64,000 nt of DNA from Neobacillus ginsengisoli (GTDB taxonomy: Bacteria > Bacillota > Bacilli > Bacillales_B > DSM-18226): positions 1 to 64,000 of the forward strand of contig NZ_JAUSTW010000015.1 of assembly GCF_030813055.1 (NCBI RefSeq), written 5' to 3'. A program made the position numbers and the translations under genes. This document shows, one piece after another, positions 35,431 through 44,829 of the stretch (position 1 is its first letter; each line of letters opens with the position of its first letter). Below the pieces are notes generated by a model. It saw only the letters and a list, made by a program, of their open reading frames with translations. It was not told the origin of the DNA and made no database searches.

Positions 35431-36907
35431 TTCTTGTGCTATCGTTTGTGTGAAGCTCTTTCGGCCGTTTCAGCATGTTTTTAAAACGAACTCGGAATGT
35501 AGCAGGTAAAACACTAGATGGTACAAACGGAGAGTAGGGTGTCATAAACGGAATCCCAAAAGAGCGAAGATTCACGAGATGAATAAAAATGATAAAGATA
35601 GCAAATATGAGCCCTACTACTCCGAGAAAGGATGAGAAAATATAGACAAAATAACGGAGGATACTTAACGTTCCAGTTAGTGACTGATTGACTAAAGTAA
35701 AGGTTGAAACGACAGAAATTGCCATCATGACTACTATACCTGGGGAGGAGAATCCAGCACTGATGGCAGCTTGCCCAATGATTAAACCACCTACAACGGA
35801 TAATGTTTGGCCAACAGTAGAAGGGATCCTAAGTCCAGCCTCTCTAAGCAACTCAAATAAAAAAAGCATGATGAAGCCCTCCAGGGCAGCAGGCAATGGT
35901 ACACCCTCTCTTGACAAGGTCAGTGTTGCCAACAACGTATAGGGAATTTGATCAGGATGATAGGCGACTAAAGAAATCCAAAATCCTGGAAGGAAAACGG
36001 ATACTAGTAAGCTGAAGATTCTTAGTACCCTACCGAAGCTTGCAAAAGGGGACGTAGAATGTTGATCCTCTGCGTTATTCACGAAAAATGGCAGGGTGAC
36101 CGGTCCAATTGTCGCAGTCGGGGAGCCTTCAACTAATATAATGAATCGACCAGTAAGTAAACAACTTACAGCATAATCAGGCCGTCCGGTGTATTCCAAT
36201 AAAGGAAGAAGACTGTAAGTCCGATCGGTAATAAGCTCTTCTATTTGCGTAGACGAAACAACGGCGTCGACATTAATTTCTTTTAGACGGGATCGTACCT
36301 GTGCTAATAAATCCAGTGAAATAACGTCCCTCAAATATAGAACTGCAACCCTAGTTTTACTTCTGGTTCCGATTACAAATTCATCGTAACTAAGAGAGGA
36401 TGTTTTTAATCTTTTCCGAATTAAACCTACATTTGTTTGCAGCTCTTCAACAAACCCGTCCCTTCCTCCTTTCAGAGTAACTTCTGTACTAGGCTCTTCT
36501 ACTGATCTTGCAGGTAATTGAGCTACTTTGATTGAATAGGCCAGCTTAAATTCAGGGAGCAAAAAGATCAATTCGCCTTCAAAAATTTTTTGGGCGATGT
36601 CTTCGGGTAATAAATCTGGCTTTAAGGAGGTTAAAGGGAAAACAACCTTCGACTCTAATTCCTTTGAATCACCGGAAAAATCATTTTCCAGCACCTCATG
36701 AAGATGAGGCAATATCGTTCTTCTCAATTCTTTTATATCAATGAGACTTTGACAATATACTGTAAGAATAGAGAACGTATGTAAGTCTTTGCCTAAATGC
36801 TGTTTTTGGATGTAGACATCGTTGCATCCCTCAAACCATCCCTGTAAAACTTCCTCATCCCACTTGATGTTACTCGTATCTTGAACAACATGTTTAATGC
36901 GCTTCAT
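35417..36907 (-). CDS. GerA family spore germination protein (A subunit)
   Basis: The A subunit of a Ger nutrient receptor. Length 496 aa. A large hydrophilic N-terminal domain (~1-280, with VEGSPTATIGPVTLPFF at its end) is followed by about five membrane helices (FLPGFWISLVAYHPDQIP, LREAGLRIPSTVGQTLSVVG), the hallmark of GerAA/GerKA proteins. It overlaps the upstream gerB by 14 nt and is separated from gerC by a tandem repeat. Expression would be expected in the forespore under SigG by analogy; no promoter was fixed. Confidence 0.95.
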   Translation of the reverse strand: MKRIKHVVQDTSNIKWDEEVLQGWFEGCNDVYIQKQHLGKDLHTFSILTVYCQSLIDIKELRRTILPHLHEVLENDFSGDSKELESKVVFPLTSLKPDLLPEDIAQKIFEGELIFLLPEFKLAYSIKVAQLPARSVEEPSTEVTLKGGRDGFVEELQTNVGLIRKRLKTSSLSYDEFVIGTRSKTRVAVLYLRDVISLDLLAQVRSRLKEINVDAVVSSTQIEELITDRTYSLLPLLEYTGRPDYAVSCLLTGRFIILVEGSPTATIGPVTLPFFVNNAEDQHSTSPFASFGRVLRIFSLLVSVFLPGFWISLVAYHPDQIPYTLLATLTLSREGVPLPAALEGFIMLFLFELLREAGLRIPSTVGQTLSVVGGLIIGQAAISAGFSSPGIVVMMAISVVSTFTLVNQSLTGTLSILRYFVYIFSSFLGVVGLIFAIFIIFIHLVNLRSFGIPFMTPYSPFVPSSVLPATFRVRFKNMLKRPKELHTNDSTRKKDE

Positions 36908-37991
36908 TTGATTTTATTCCTTTCTTCTTATTCACAATCAAGGATAGGAACGCTAAGAATACAGAAAGAAAAAGAATTAATGCTACAGAGTACGGCATAA
37001 ATAGGCGGGATAAAAACCAATAAAAAGAAGAATCGTTAATAGACCAAGTTGACAGCAGAGTTATCCCTCCGAGAATGAAGATCTGTAATCCATCTTTTAC
37101 CTTCTTATTTGTAATTTGCAGAAGATCAGGGATTAAAAAAGTAAGAAGTGACAAGCGGATGAAAGCTCCTACAAACCACTGATAAACGGATAAAAAGTCG
37201 AGATGTTCAATATAGCGACCAATTGCTACAAGCCTCCATTCCTCAAAGGCCGGGTAACGTTGCTTTGCAGCTACGAATGGTCCAAACTCTGTGATCGCTC
37301 CAATTGTTGGTCCAAGTGTAAGTGTTATAAAAATGATCCCGATCCAAATAAAAGATGTGAACTTTATTTTTGTATTTACGTATTGATGCAAATATAGGAT
37401 AAAGCCTAACTCGATATAACCTGACACAGGATATATCATGCCATTTATGATCGGTGAGATGCCATGCTCCAAATATGGTTTTAATAAAGAGAAATCTTTA
37501 TTTGGGAAATTTGCCGTCATGACAAAGAAACCTAAAACAAATACGATCGGCAGAAGGATACCTGTTGTTAGGGCTATGGATTGAATCCCGTGCCTTGAAT
37601 TATAAAAACAGATAATAGAAAATAAAGCTCCTAAAAAAAGTTTAGGTGTCATCGGGAGATAAAACGATAAAAAAGTTAACGTTTCCTTTAAAGTTACAAC
37701 ACTCAAGAAGAATAAGTATAAGAGGATTATTGCCATTAATGGATAGGCAATAAAAACCCCGAAGTTCCCCCTAAGCCAAAGAAACAGCTGTTCTCCATTC
37801 ATACGTTTTTGGATAAAAAAGAGAATAGGAATCAAAAATAGATAAGCAACGGATGAGAACAAAATGGTAATCCAGGAATCACGACCAGAAACGTCCAGTA
37901 ACATAGGGATAATAACTACATGGTTGATAATGCCTGTGCTGCCAATTAGAATAAGAGACATTTGTAGCAGACTTATTGTTTGTTTTTTCAA
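36894..37991 (-). CDS. GerB family germinant permease (B subunit)
   Basis: The B subunit of the Ger receptor, related to amino-acid permeases and thought to bind germinant. The frame is open from 38126, but TTG at 37991 follows AGGAGA with 6-nt spacing and gives MKKQTISLLQMSLILIGS, a normal GerB start and 365 aa. Ten membrane helices are predicted. The start proposed here removes 45 unlikely residues. It is the first gene of the leftward gerBAC operon. Confidence 0.92.
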   Translation of the reverse strand: MKKQTISLLQMSLILIGSTGIINHVVIIPMLLDVSGRDSWITILFSSVAYLFLIPILFFIQKRMNGEQLFLWLRGNFGVFIAYPLMAIILLYLFFLSVVTLKETLTFLSFYLPMTPKLFLGALFSIICFYNSRHGIQSIALTTGILLPIVFVLGFFVMTANFPNKDFSLLKPYLEHGISPIINGMIYPVSGYIELGFILYLHQYVNTKIKFTSFIWIGIIFITLTLGPTIGAITEFGPFVAAKQRYPAFEEWRLVAIGRYIEHLDFLSVYQWFVGAFIRLSLLTFLIPDLLQITNKKVKDGLQIFILGGITLLSTWSINDSSFYWFLSRLFMPYSVALILFLSVFLAFLSLIVNKKKGIKSNEAH

Positions 37992-38188
37992 GTGTATTCT
38001 CCTAGTGAACCTATCTTCAATTCCATGATAGTATAACCAGCTGGGATTTTTTCTATGATAAGGAGGCAATTCCAATCTCTTATAAACAACCAAACTTTTC
38101 AGCATACAGGTACTAATTATGGCCAATACTAACTTTAAAATAGTTGAATCGAATGGGGGAATGTGGTATATTTATATTCGTTCTTAAC

Positions 38189-38211
38189 TGACCAAAAAAC
38201 TAAAACAGTCA
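38189..38211 (+). promoter_or_regulatory. candidate TetR operator 1
   Basis: TGACCA, 10 nt, ACAGTCA. The same pattern recurs at 38823-38845 ahead of the membrane-protein gene. It sits just upstream of the tetR ribosome site, fitting autorepression. Confidence 0.6.
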
Positions 38212-38225
38212 AAAAAGGAGTTCCG

Positions 38226-38801
38226 ATGGCTACTGATAGAAGAAAGATGATTATTGAGGCCTCGACCAAGTCCTTTTCATTGTTTGGCTATAAAGCGACA
38301 ACGATGGATCAAGTCGCAAAGCTTGCAAACGTTGGGAAGGGGACAATTTATACTTTTTTTAAAAATAAAGAAGAGCTCTTTGAAGAAATCATTTCTACGA
38401 TGGTAAAAGAAATGATTGCTGAAGCTGAAAGTGTGATTCAACCAGAATTAACTTTTACTGAAAATGTCCATCGTGCCCTTTATCGGTTATTAGAATTTCG
38501 CTCACAGCACCAGCTAATGATTAAATTGATCCAAGAAGAGAGGGAAATGGGAACCTTAGCTGTATCTGAAATGCTTCAACACATTGAGGATGAAATCATT
38601 GCATATTTAAAAAAGAAAATTGAAACCGCAATAGACAAAGGAGCAATTCCGGCGGCTGACACTGAAATTACCAGCTTCCTGCTTTTGAAAATGTATATTG
38701 CACTTGTTTCCGATTGGGAAAAAAATCATCAGCCGCTGAGTTCAGAACAAATCGCAGAGTTAATGGAAATATTCTTATTAAAAGGATTATCACAATGGTG
38801 A
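38226..38801 (+). CDS. TetR family regulator (YhgD-like)
   Basis: A 191-residue regulator with an N-terminal TetR helix-turn-helix (FGYKATTMDQVAKLANVGKGTIYTFFKNKEEL) and a variable ligand domain. The ATG at 38226 follows AAAAGGAG; the longer frame from 38163 has no ribosome site. Position directly before a YhgE-type gene and similarity of plan make it the counterpart of B. subtilis yhgD. Two matching inverted repeats suggest it represses itself and the next gene. Confidence 0.9.
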   Translation: MATDRRKMIIEASTKSFSLFGYKATTMDQVAKLANVGKGTIYTFFKNKEELFEEIISTMVKEMIAEAESVIQPELTFTENVHRALYRLLEFRSQHQLMIKLIQEEREMGTLAVSEMLQHIEDEIIAYLKKKIETAIDKGAIPAADTEITSFLLLKMYIALVSDWEKNHQPLSSEQIAELMEIFLLKGLSQW

Positions 38802-38822
38802 TTCTTCTTTTTTAAAGAAAAA

Positions 38823-38845
38823 TGACCAGTTGGGAAAAACAGTCA
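38823..38845 (+). promoter_or_regulatory. candidate TetR operator 2
   Basis: TGACCA, 10 nt, ACAGTCA: identical half-sites and spacing to 38189-38211, 28 nt before the start of the YhgE-like gene. Confidence 0.6.
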
Positions 38846-38873
38846 TTTAGAAAAGTTAATAGGAGGAAAACAG

Positions 38874-41210
38874 ATGAAGGTGTTAGCATCATTAAAAAGT
38901 GAATTTTTAGGAATCCTCCGTAATCGTAAGCTGCTTATTGCAGTTATCGGGGTAATGACGATTCCACTGCTTTATAGCGGAACATTCTTATGGGCATTTT
39001 GGGATCCATACGGCCATGTGGACAGAATGCCGGTCGCCATTGTAAATCAAGACCAAGGAGCGGTTTATAACGGCAAAAAGTTAGAGATTGGCAATGATTT
39101 AGTGAAGAATTTAAAAAAGAAGAAAAGCTTTGAGTGGCAATTTGTCAGTGAGAAGCAGGCGAATAAAGGGCTTAAAAATCAGAAGTATTATATAAAAGTT
39201 GAAATTCCAAAAGATTTTTCCAAAAATGCCACAACCTTGCAAAGTGACCATCCGAAAAAATTAAATTTGATTTATACTCCAAATGAAGGCTTTAATTATC
39301 TGTCTTCAAAAATTGGTGATTCAGCCGTTACCAAAATTAAGGATGAAGTGGCAAGCACTGTTACCGAGACTTATGCAGAATCAATTTTTACTAATATTAA
39401 GGATGTTGCAAAAGGATTAGACAAAGCAAGTAATGGTGCCGGAGATCTTTATAATGGCATTGATCAAGCAAAAAATGGTGCAGGGGATTTAAATACAGGG
39501 ATAAATACTGCCAAAAGCGGCGTTGCTGACTTAAGTAAGGGTGCCAAATCCGTTGACTACGGTGCCAAGCAAATCCAACAAAACCTTACGCTGCTTGCCA
39601 AAAAATCAGTGGAGTTTTCACAAGGTGTTGTGTCTGCTTCGACAGGGGCTAAACAAGTTCAAAATGGACTTCAGCAGTTCGGGTCAGGGCTTGGTCAAAT
39701 AAAGGCCGGCAATGCCCAATTGTTAGATGGAGCGAAAAAGTCCGAAGCAGGTGCCAAGCAATTATCTGAAGGATTAGATTCAGCAGCAGCAAAGCTTCCG
39801 GAGCTTCAAAACGGCTCCAAGCAACTGGCTGATAATATGGGTCAGCTTTCTTCATCGATTGAGAAATGGAAACAAGGAGCAGGGGACACCAAGACAGGAG
39901 CTGACAAAGTAAGCCAAGGACTTCAGCAAGTAGTTACCCAAGTCAGTGCAATGGCCGACGGTACTGCGGATCCTGCTGAAAAGGCAAAGCTTGAAGGCTT
40001 GGAAGCAAGCTTGCAACAGCTATCAGAAGGCAGTCAAAAGGTTTCCGGGGGCGTTGCAGTATTATCAGATAATGCAGGCCTTTTAAAACAAGCATCTGAT
40101 CAATTAGCAACAGGAGCAGGTCAACTGAATCAAGGGCAAAGTCAATTTGCAACAGGCGTTAGTCAACTGTCTGCAGGTGCGAAACAGCTTGCAGGCGGGC
40201 AGGAGCAGCTAACACAAGGCTTAAGTGTTTTCGCTTCAAAGCTGGCTGAGGCCGAAAATGGTTTTAGTCAAATTACCGGTGGTAACAGCAGTTTAACAAC
40301 CGGATTAAATCAATTAGCAGCGGGTTCTGTACAGCTTCAAGATGGAACCAACCAGCTGGCACAGGGTTCTACCCAATTAGCGGATGGCACAGGTAAACTT
40401 TCCGAAGGGAATACGGACTTGAAGAATGGAATTGACCGTCTTGCCGGTGGTTCTTCAGAATTGACAAGCGGCATGGGGAAACTCTCAGATGGATCGAAAG
40501 AGTTAAGTACGGAACTGAATAAGGGTGCAAAGGACGCAAGTGATGTCAAAGCGAATAAGGGTGTCTACAATATGTTCGCGAAGCCAGTCAATCTAAAAGA
40601 AGACCGGATGAACCATGTTCCGGACTATGGTACCGGATTTACCCCTTATTTCTTATCGTTAAGCTTGTTTGTCGGAGCACTGATGCTTTCGATTATCTTT
40701 CCAATGCTTGAACCGGCGGCAGCGCCGAAAAGCGGCTTTGGCTGGTTTGCCGGTAAATTAGGCATTTTGTTAGCGGTCGGTATTGGTCAGGCGCTTTTGG
40801 CTGACTTTGTGCTCCTGCAAGGACTCGGATTAGTCGTGAAGAGTGTTCCATATTTTGTTATGTTAAGTATTTTTACCAGCTGGACGTTCTTAGCGATTAT
40901 TCAATTCCTGGTAACGGTTCTTGATAATCCAGGCCGTTTCTTAGGGGTAATCATCCTAATCCTGCAATTAACCAGCAGTGCCGGAACGTATCCAATTGAA
41001 TTGGTGCCAAAGATTCTGCAAAAATTGAATCAATTCTTGCCGATGACCTATTCAATTGCCGGATTTAGAGCGATTATTTCAACAGGCGATTTTGGCTTTT
41101 TATGGGCGAATATCGCACATATGGCGATTTTCTTTGCTGCGTTTATCACGGTAACTCTTACATTCTTTGTGGTTAAATTCAAACGTCAGAGCGGTCCGCA
41201 ATTTCAATAA
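38874..41210 (+). CDS. YhgE/Pip family membrane protein
   Basis: A 778-residue protein of the family that includes phage-infection protein Pip, B. subtilis YhgE and, more distantly, EsaA of type VII secretion. One N-terminal helix (LLIAVIGVMTIPLLYSGTFLWAFW) leads to a large external region full of short repeats such as GAGDLNTG, GAKQLSEG and GTNQLAQGSTQL, likely a long coiled-coil stalk. About five C-terminal helices follow, as in ABC-2 type permeases. The start follows TAGGAGG. It is controlled with the TetR gene. The physiological role is unsettled. Confidence 0.9.
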   Translation: MKVLASLKSEFLGILRNRKLLIAVIGVMTIPLLYSGTFLWAFWDPYGHVDRMPVAIVNQDQGAVYNGKKLEIGNDLVKNLKKKKSFEWQFVSEKQANKGLKNQKYYIKVEIPKDFSKNATTLQSDHPKKLNLIYTPNEGFNYLSSKIGDSAVTKIKDEVASTVTETYAESIFTNIKDVAKGLDKASNGAGDLYNGIDQAKNGAGDLNTGINTAKSGVADLSKGAKSVDYGAKQIQQNLTLLAKKSVEFSQGVVSASTGAKQVQNGLQQFGSGLGQIKAGNAQLLDGAKKSEAGAKQLSEGLDSAAAKLPELQNGSKQLADNMGQLSSSIEKWKQGAGDTKTGADKVSQGLQQVVTQVSAMADGTADPAEKAKLEGLEASLQQLSEGSQKVSGGVAVLSDNAGLLKQASDQLATGAGQLNQGQSQFATGVSQLSAGAKQLAGGQEQLTQGLSVFASKLAEAENGFSQITGGNSSLTTGLNQLAAGSVQLQDGTNQLAQGSTQLADGTGKLSEGNTDLKNGIDRLAGGSSELTSGMGKLSDGSKELSTELNKGAKDASDVKANKGVYNMFAKPVNLKEDRMNHVPDYGTGFTPYFLSLSLFVGALMLSIIFPMLEPAAAPKSGFGWFAGKLGILLAVGIGQALLADFVLLQGLGLVVKSVPYFVMLSIFTSWTFLAIIQFLVTVLDNPGRFLGVIILILQLTSSAGTYPIELVPKILQKLNQFLPMTYSIAGFRAIISTGDFGFLWANIAHMAIFFAAFITVTLTFFVVKFKRQSGPQFQ

Positions 41211-41215
41211 AAGAA

Positions 41216-41250
41216 GAGCTATCTCCTTTTGCAGGAGATAGCTTTTTATT
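41216..41250 (+). terminator. bidirectional terminator
   Basis: A 10-bp stem AGCTATCTCC/GGAGATAGCT followed by TTTTTATTT on the plus strand. It also serves the end of the facing minus-strand gene. Confidence 0.82.
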
Positions 41251-41572
41251 TTACATTTGCATATCTGCTCTTAAGTGAACGGTTATAATGGTTAAACTCT
41301 TTGTATGCGAAGCTATCACTTTTTTTAAAAGAATGAGCTTGAACTTTTCCTTTGCTGTTTGAAGTGTATTCCTCAATCAGGCTTAAAAACATTCCAAAAC
41401 CAAAAACAACCATGCAGGCAACCATGATTCCGATCCCTAATATAGAGAGGAAATATCCTTGGTTGTAACCGCTTGCAAAAAGGCTGAATAAAAAAAGAAT
41501 CATTCCGAAGCTAATTCCATAAATAGTGGCCTTTTTAAAAGTGAGTAAAGTGTTTAACTGTTTTCCCTGCAT
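41246..41572 (-). CDS. hypothetical two-helix membrane protein
   Basis: A 108-residue protein I do not recognise. The ATG at 41572 follows AAGGAG (the frame also allows an upstream TTG). Two membrane helices (YGISFGMILFLFSLFASG and GIGIMVACMVVFGFGMFLSL) are followed by a basic, Ser/Tyr/Asn-rich cytoplasmic tail of about 40 residues. It is convergent with the YhgE-type gene. Confidence 0.72.
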   Translation of the reverse strand: MQGKQLNTLLTFKKATIYGISFGMILFLFSLFASGYNQGYFLSILGIGIMVACMVVFGFGMFLSLIEEYTSNSKGKVQAHSFKKSDSFAYKEFNHYNRSLKSRYANVK

Positions 41573-41730
41573 CGTTATCAACTCCTTATACTGAATATTC
41601 TATCAATTGTCACGAAATTGTCAAATCTTTTTTAAAATTTAGTGAACTTTACATTTAAAAATTGCTTCTGGAAAAAAACTCGGGTATAATGCCCCGAGTT
41701 TGCGTTAGTGATTAGAAAGTTACTTTGAAC

Positions 41731-41862
41731 TTTGATAACTGTCTAGCTCCATAAGAGTATGCTTCGGAAGCGATACCTCGCACGAAAGAAAAGCGTTAGC
41801 TTTTCTGAGGAGCGCCCAGCGACTGGTGTACTTCGCTAAACGGTCGCTTCCGCTTTTCTTAT
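41731..41862 (+). repeat. intergenic repeat copy B
   Basis: Left end CTGTCTAGCTCC, right end GGTCGCTTCCGCTTTTCTTA. It contains an internal hairpin AGAAAAGCGTTAGCTTTTCT. The last bases form the stop codon of the leftward SASP gene. Confidence 0.85.
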
Positions 41863-42113
41863 GTCCGTTTACTTATATTTTCCTGTGCCATTTTCACTAG
41901 CTCACGAACCATGCTCCCGCCTAATCTTCCGCCGACTTTTCCTGCCTGTTCTGAAGTCAGCTGTCCATTGTACCCTTTTTTCAATGGAACTCCAGTTTCT
42001 TCCGCCGCTTCAAACTTCGCATCCTCAGGGTTTTGAACATTTACTACCTTTGCTTTTAGCTGATCCAAGCCGCTTCTAGCTTCAGGGACAAGGATTTTGT
42101 TTCTTCTGGCCAT
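41859..42113 (-). CDS. alpha/beta-type small acid-soluble spore protein
   Basis: An 84-residue DNA-binding protein that saturates spore DNA and is degraded at germination. The conserved C-terminal block GGRLGGSMVRELVKMAQE and the segment FEAAEETGVPLKKGYNGQL around the protease site identify the family. The start follows an AAAGGAGG site. The stop codon lies in the end of repeat copy B, which probably acts as its 3' end. It is monocistronic. Confidence 0.93.
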   Translation of the reverse strand: MARRNKILVPEARSGLDQLKAKVVNVQNPEDAKFEAAEETGVPLKKGYNGQLTSEQAGKVGGRLGGSMVRELVKMAQENISKRT

Positions 42114-42239
42114 GGTGATTCCTCCTTTCCCTTATCATTTCCCCGCCTGAAAAAAATAATAAACTTCACTGGATAAATCCTTTTTTATCCAGTATAATAA
42201 TTGTTAAACAATTCGGAAAAAGTCAATGAAAAAGAAAGT

Positions 42240-42446
42240 AGTTATCTGTGAAGTATTAGCGAGCCAGGGGTGGTGGAAGCCTGACGGGGATCAGATAATG
42301 AAGCGCACTTTTGAGACGCCTGCCTGAAAACAGTAGGGTATGCCGGAGAATACTCCGTTAACAATGTAAGCTGGTTCTTTTGAACAATTAGAGTGGTACC
42401 GCGGGTTGAACTCTCGTCTCTTTATTTAGAGGCGGGGGTTTTTTGT
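42240..42446 (+). promoter_or_regulatory. T-box riboswitch (arginine)
   Basis: A leader that reads tRNA charging by binding uncharged tRNA. Stem I landmarks are AGTA and AGCGAGCC. The T-box core AGAGTGGTACCGCGG is at 42390-42404. The terminator pairs AACTCTCGTCTC with GAGGCGGGGGTT before TTTTT (42408-42446). A candidate specifier codon CGC (Arg) is at 42304-42306 before ACTTTTGAG. The class is certain; the specifier is inferred from pattern and from argS downstream. Confidence 0.93.
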
Positions 42447-42470
42447 TTTAGAAAAATAAAGGGAGGTCTT

Positions 42471-44171
42471 ATGAAAATGAATTTTAAAAAAGAACTTGCA
42501 GCCCTGCTTTCTACGTCACTAGATAATGAAATCCCGGCGAGTGAATTAGAGCTGCTAATTGAAAAGCCAAAAAGCGAAGTGCATGGTGATTTAGCTTTTC
42601 CCTGCTTTTTCTTAGCAAAAACTAAAAGAAAATCACCGAATGTGATTGCTGAAGAATTAAGTAAAAAAATTGCCTCACCTATTTTTGAAAAAATAGAAGT
42701 CATTGGTGCCTACGTGAATATTTTTTTAAACAAACAGACGGTTGCCCAAAAGCTGATAACCGATATCTTACAGAAAAAGGAAAGCTATGGTGCTCTTGAT
42801 TTAGGAGAGGGTGGTAAGGTAACGATCGATATGTCTTCTCCGAATATCGCCAAACCCTTTTCCATGGGGCATTTGCGCTCAACTGTTATTGGGAACTCGT
42901 TAGCCTTAATTGCGGATAAATGTAACTATTATCCGCTAAAGATAAACCATCTTGGCGATTGGGGTACGCAATTCGGCAAGCTTATCACGGCTTATAAGCT
43001 TTGGGGTGAAGCGGAACAAGTAAGAAAGAATCCCATTAAAGAACTGTTGGCACTATATATCAAATTTCATGAGGAAGCACAAACGGATCCATCCCTTGTT
43101 GAGGAGGGCCGAAAATGGTTTAAACGCCTGGAAGAAGGAGACGCGGAAGCATTAACTCTATGGCAATGGTTTCGCGATGAATCACTAACAGAGTTTTCGA
43201 GAATTTATGAATTAATGAACGTTCAATTTGACTCGTTTGCCGGGGAAGCCTTCTATAATGACAAAATGGACCCGGTTGTTAAACTCCTCGAGGAAAAACA
43301 ATTGCTGGTTGAATCTGATCAGGCCTTAGTGGTGGAGTTAACTGAAGAGCAACTGCCGCCATGCCTAATCAAAAAATCGGATGGAGCCACCCTTTATGCA
43401 ACCCGTGATTTAGCTGCGGCTATCTATCGGAAGGAAAACTATGATTTTAAGAAATCCCTGTATGTAGTCGGACATGAACAAAGTCTCCATTTTAAACAGT
43501 TAATCGCTGTTTTGGATAAAATGGGTTACGGGTGGGCTCAGCAAATGGATCATGTTCCGTTCGGGATGATGTTAAAAGACGGAAAGAAAATGTCAACGAG
43601 AAAAGGAAAGGTTATTCTGCTAGAAGAAGTACTTAATGAATCGATCTCAATGGCACGACAAAATATTGAAGAAAAGAATCCTAACCTGTTATATAAAGAC
43701 GAAGTCGCAAGACAGGTCGGAGTTGGAGCCGTCATTTTCCATGACTTAAAAAACCATCGGATGAATGATATCGAATTTTCTCTTGAAGAAATGCTTCGTT
43801 TTGAAGGGGAAACAGGTCCATACGTGCAATATACGTATGCGAGGGCGTGTTCCATTTTACGAAAAGGCCAATGGCAATCAGAACTTTCGGCAGAAATAAA
43901 TCATGATTCTTGGGATAAGGAATGGAAGGTCATTAGCTATTTAATGGAATTCCCAAATACTATTAAAAGAGCGTTTGAGAACTTGGATCCGTCACAAGTC
44001 GCTAAATATGTAATTGACCTGGCACAAGCCTTTAATAAATACTACGGTGAAGTAAAAATTCTTGAAGAAAGTGCTGAGCAACAAGCAAAATTAGCACTTA
44101 CAGCTTCCGTTACAATTGTTCTTAAGGAGGGCTTACGATTACTGGGGCTGGAAGCTCCTGAGGAAATGTAG
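42471..44171 (+). CDS. argS: arginyl-tRNA synthetase, second type
   Basis: Charges tRNA-Arg. The start at 42471 follows GGGAGG and gives 566 aa; the open frame upstream is the T-box leader. The class I signature is SSPNIAKPFSMGHLRS (HIGH-equivalent GHLR) and the KMSKS-equivalent is KKMSTRKGK, followed by a DALR anticodon domain. The active-site region differs from the VSANPTGPLHVGHAR type usual in B. subtilis ArgS and resembles the form of lactobacilli and streptococci. It is probably a second, regulated ArgS in this genome. Confidence 0.93.
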   Translation: MKMNFKKELAALLSTSLDNEIPASELELLIEKPKSEVHGDLAFPCFFLAKTKRKSPNVIAEELSKKIASPIFEKIEVIGAYVNIFLNKQTVAQKLITDILQKKESYGALDLGEGGKVTIDMSSPNIAKPFSMGHLRSTVIGNSLALIADKCNYYPLKINHLGDWGTQFGKLITAYKLWGEAEQVRKNPIKELLALYIKFHEEAQTDPSLVEEGRKWFKRLEEGDAEALTLWQWFRDESLTEFSRIYELMNVQFDSFAGEAFYNDKMDPVVKLLEEKQLLVESDQALVVELTEEQLPPCLIKKSDGATLYATRDLAAAIYRKENYDFKKSLYVVGHEQSLHFKQLIAVLDKMGYGWAQQMDHVPFGMMLKDGKKMSTRKGKVILLEEVLNESISMARQNIEEKNPNLLYKDEVARQVGVGAVIFHDLKNHRMNDIEFSLEEMLRFEGETGPYVQYTYARACSILRKGQWQSELSAEINHDSWDKEWKVISYLMEFPNTIKRAFENLDPSQVAKYVIDLAQAFNKYYGEVKILEESAEQQAKLALTASVTIVLKEGLRLLGLEAPEEM

Positions 44172-44240
44172 GGTGAAATATTTTAATAAATAGCTGATTT
44201 TGGTTAAAATTAAACAGAATAATTTGGGGAGGTAGATTTG

Positions 44241-44708
44241 ATGAGTGAATTATTGTTTAAGCATTTTGAGCTAACAAGAAGCTTTTTTTTAAAAAATGTT
44301 GATGCACTGGATGAGAGCATAACTGAAGTACAGCCTGAAGGCTTTAATAACACGATTCATTGGCATGTGGGCCATGTATTAACGGTAGCAGAGCAATTTA
44401 TGTTTGGTTTTCCTAAAAAATCAAACAGCTTACCGGAAAAGTATATGGAACTATTTGCTACTGGTACGAAACCGGCTGATTGGCAGGGAGATGTCCCTTC
44501 TGTCAGCGAATTATCGGCACAACTAAAAGAACAAATGAAGCGGATTAAGGAGATTCCGGCAGAGAGTTTGAATGAAAAGCTAAAAAATCCATTCCTTGGT
44601 CTTGAAACGTTTGGCGAGGTTGCTAATTTCGCCATTTTCCATGAAGCCAACCATTTGGGACAAATCCATGCAATGAAACGCGTGATTGTAACTGCTTCAG
44701 CGAAATAA
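44241..44708 (+). CDS. DinB-like metal-binding four-helix protein
   Basis: A 155-residue protein of the DinB/YfiT superfamily. The metal-binding histidines are seen in NTIHWHVGHVLTVAE and in FHEANHLGQIHAM. The ATG at 44241 follows GGGGAGGT. Members include thiol transferases (for example bacillithiol transferases) and proteins of unknown role; this one cannot be assigned further. It is monocistronic between argS and ogt. Confidence 0.85.
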   Translation: MSELLFKHFELTRSFFLKNVDALDESITEVQPEGFNNTIHWHVGHVLTVAEQFMFGFPKKSNSLPEKYMELFATGTKPADWQGDVPSVSELSAQLKEQMKRIKEIPAESLNEKLKNPFLGLETFGEVANFAIFHEANHLGQIHAMKRVIVTASAK

Positions 44709-44716
44709 TGAATGTA

Positions 44717-44755
44717 AAGGCTGGCCTCTCCATAGAGTCAGCTTCTTTCATTTTA
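44717..44755 (+). terminator. probable terminator after the DinB-like gene
   Basis: Imperfect stem AAGGCTGGCCTCT/AGAGTCAGCTT followed by CTTTCATTTT. Confidence 0.55.
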
Positions 44756-44829
44756 AAAATTCCGAAGCTGAAGTTTAAATGAGGAAACTATACTAAAGAA
44801 AAAATGGAGTAGTTGTCAGGAGCGATCGT

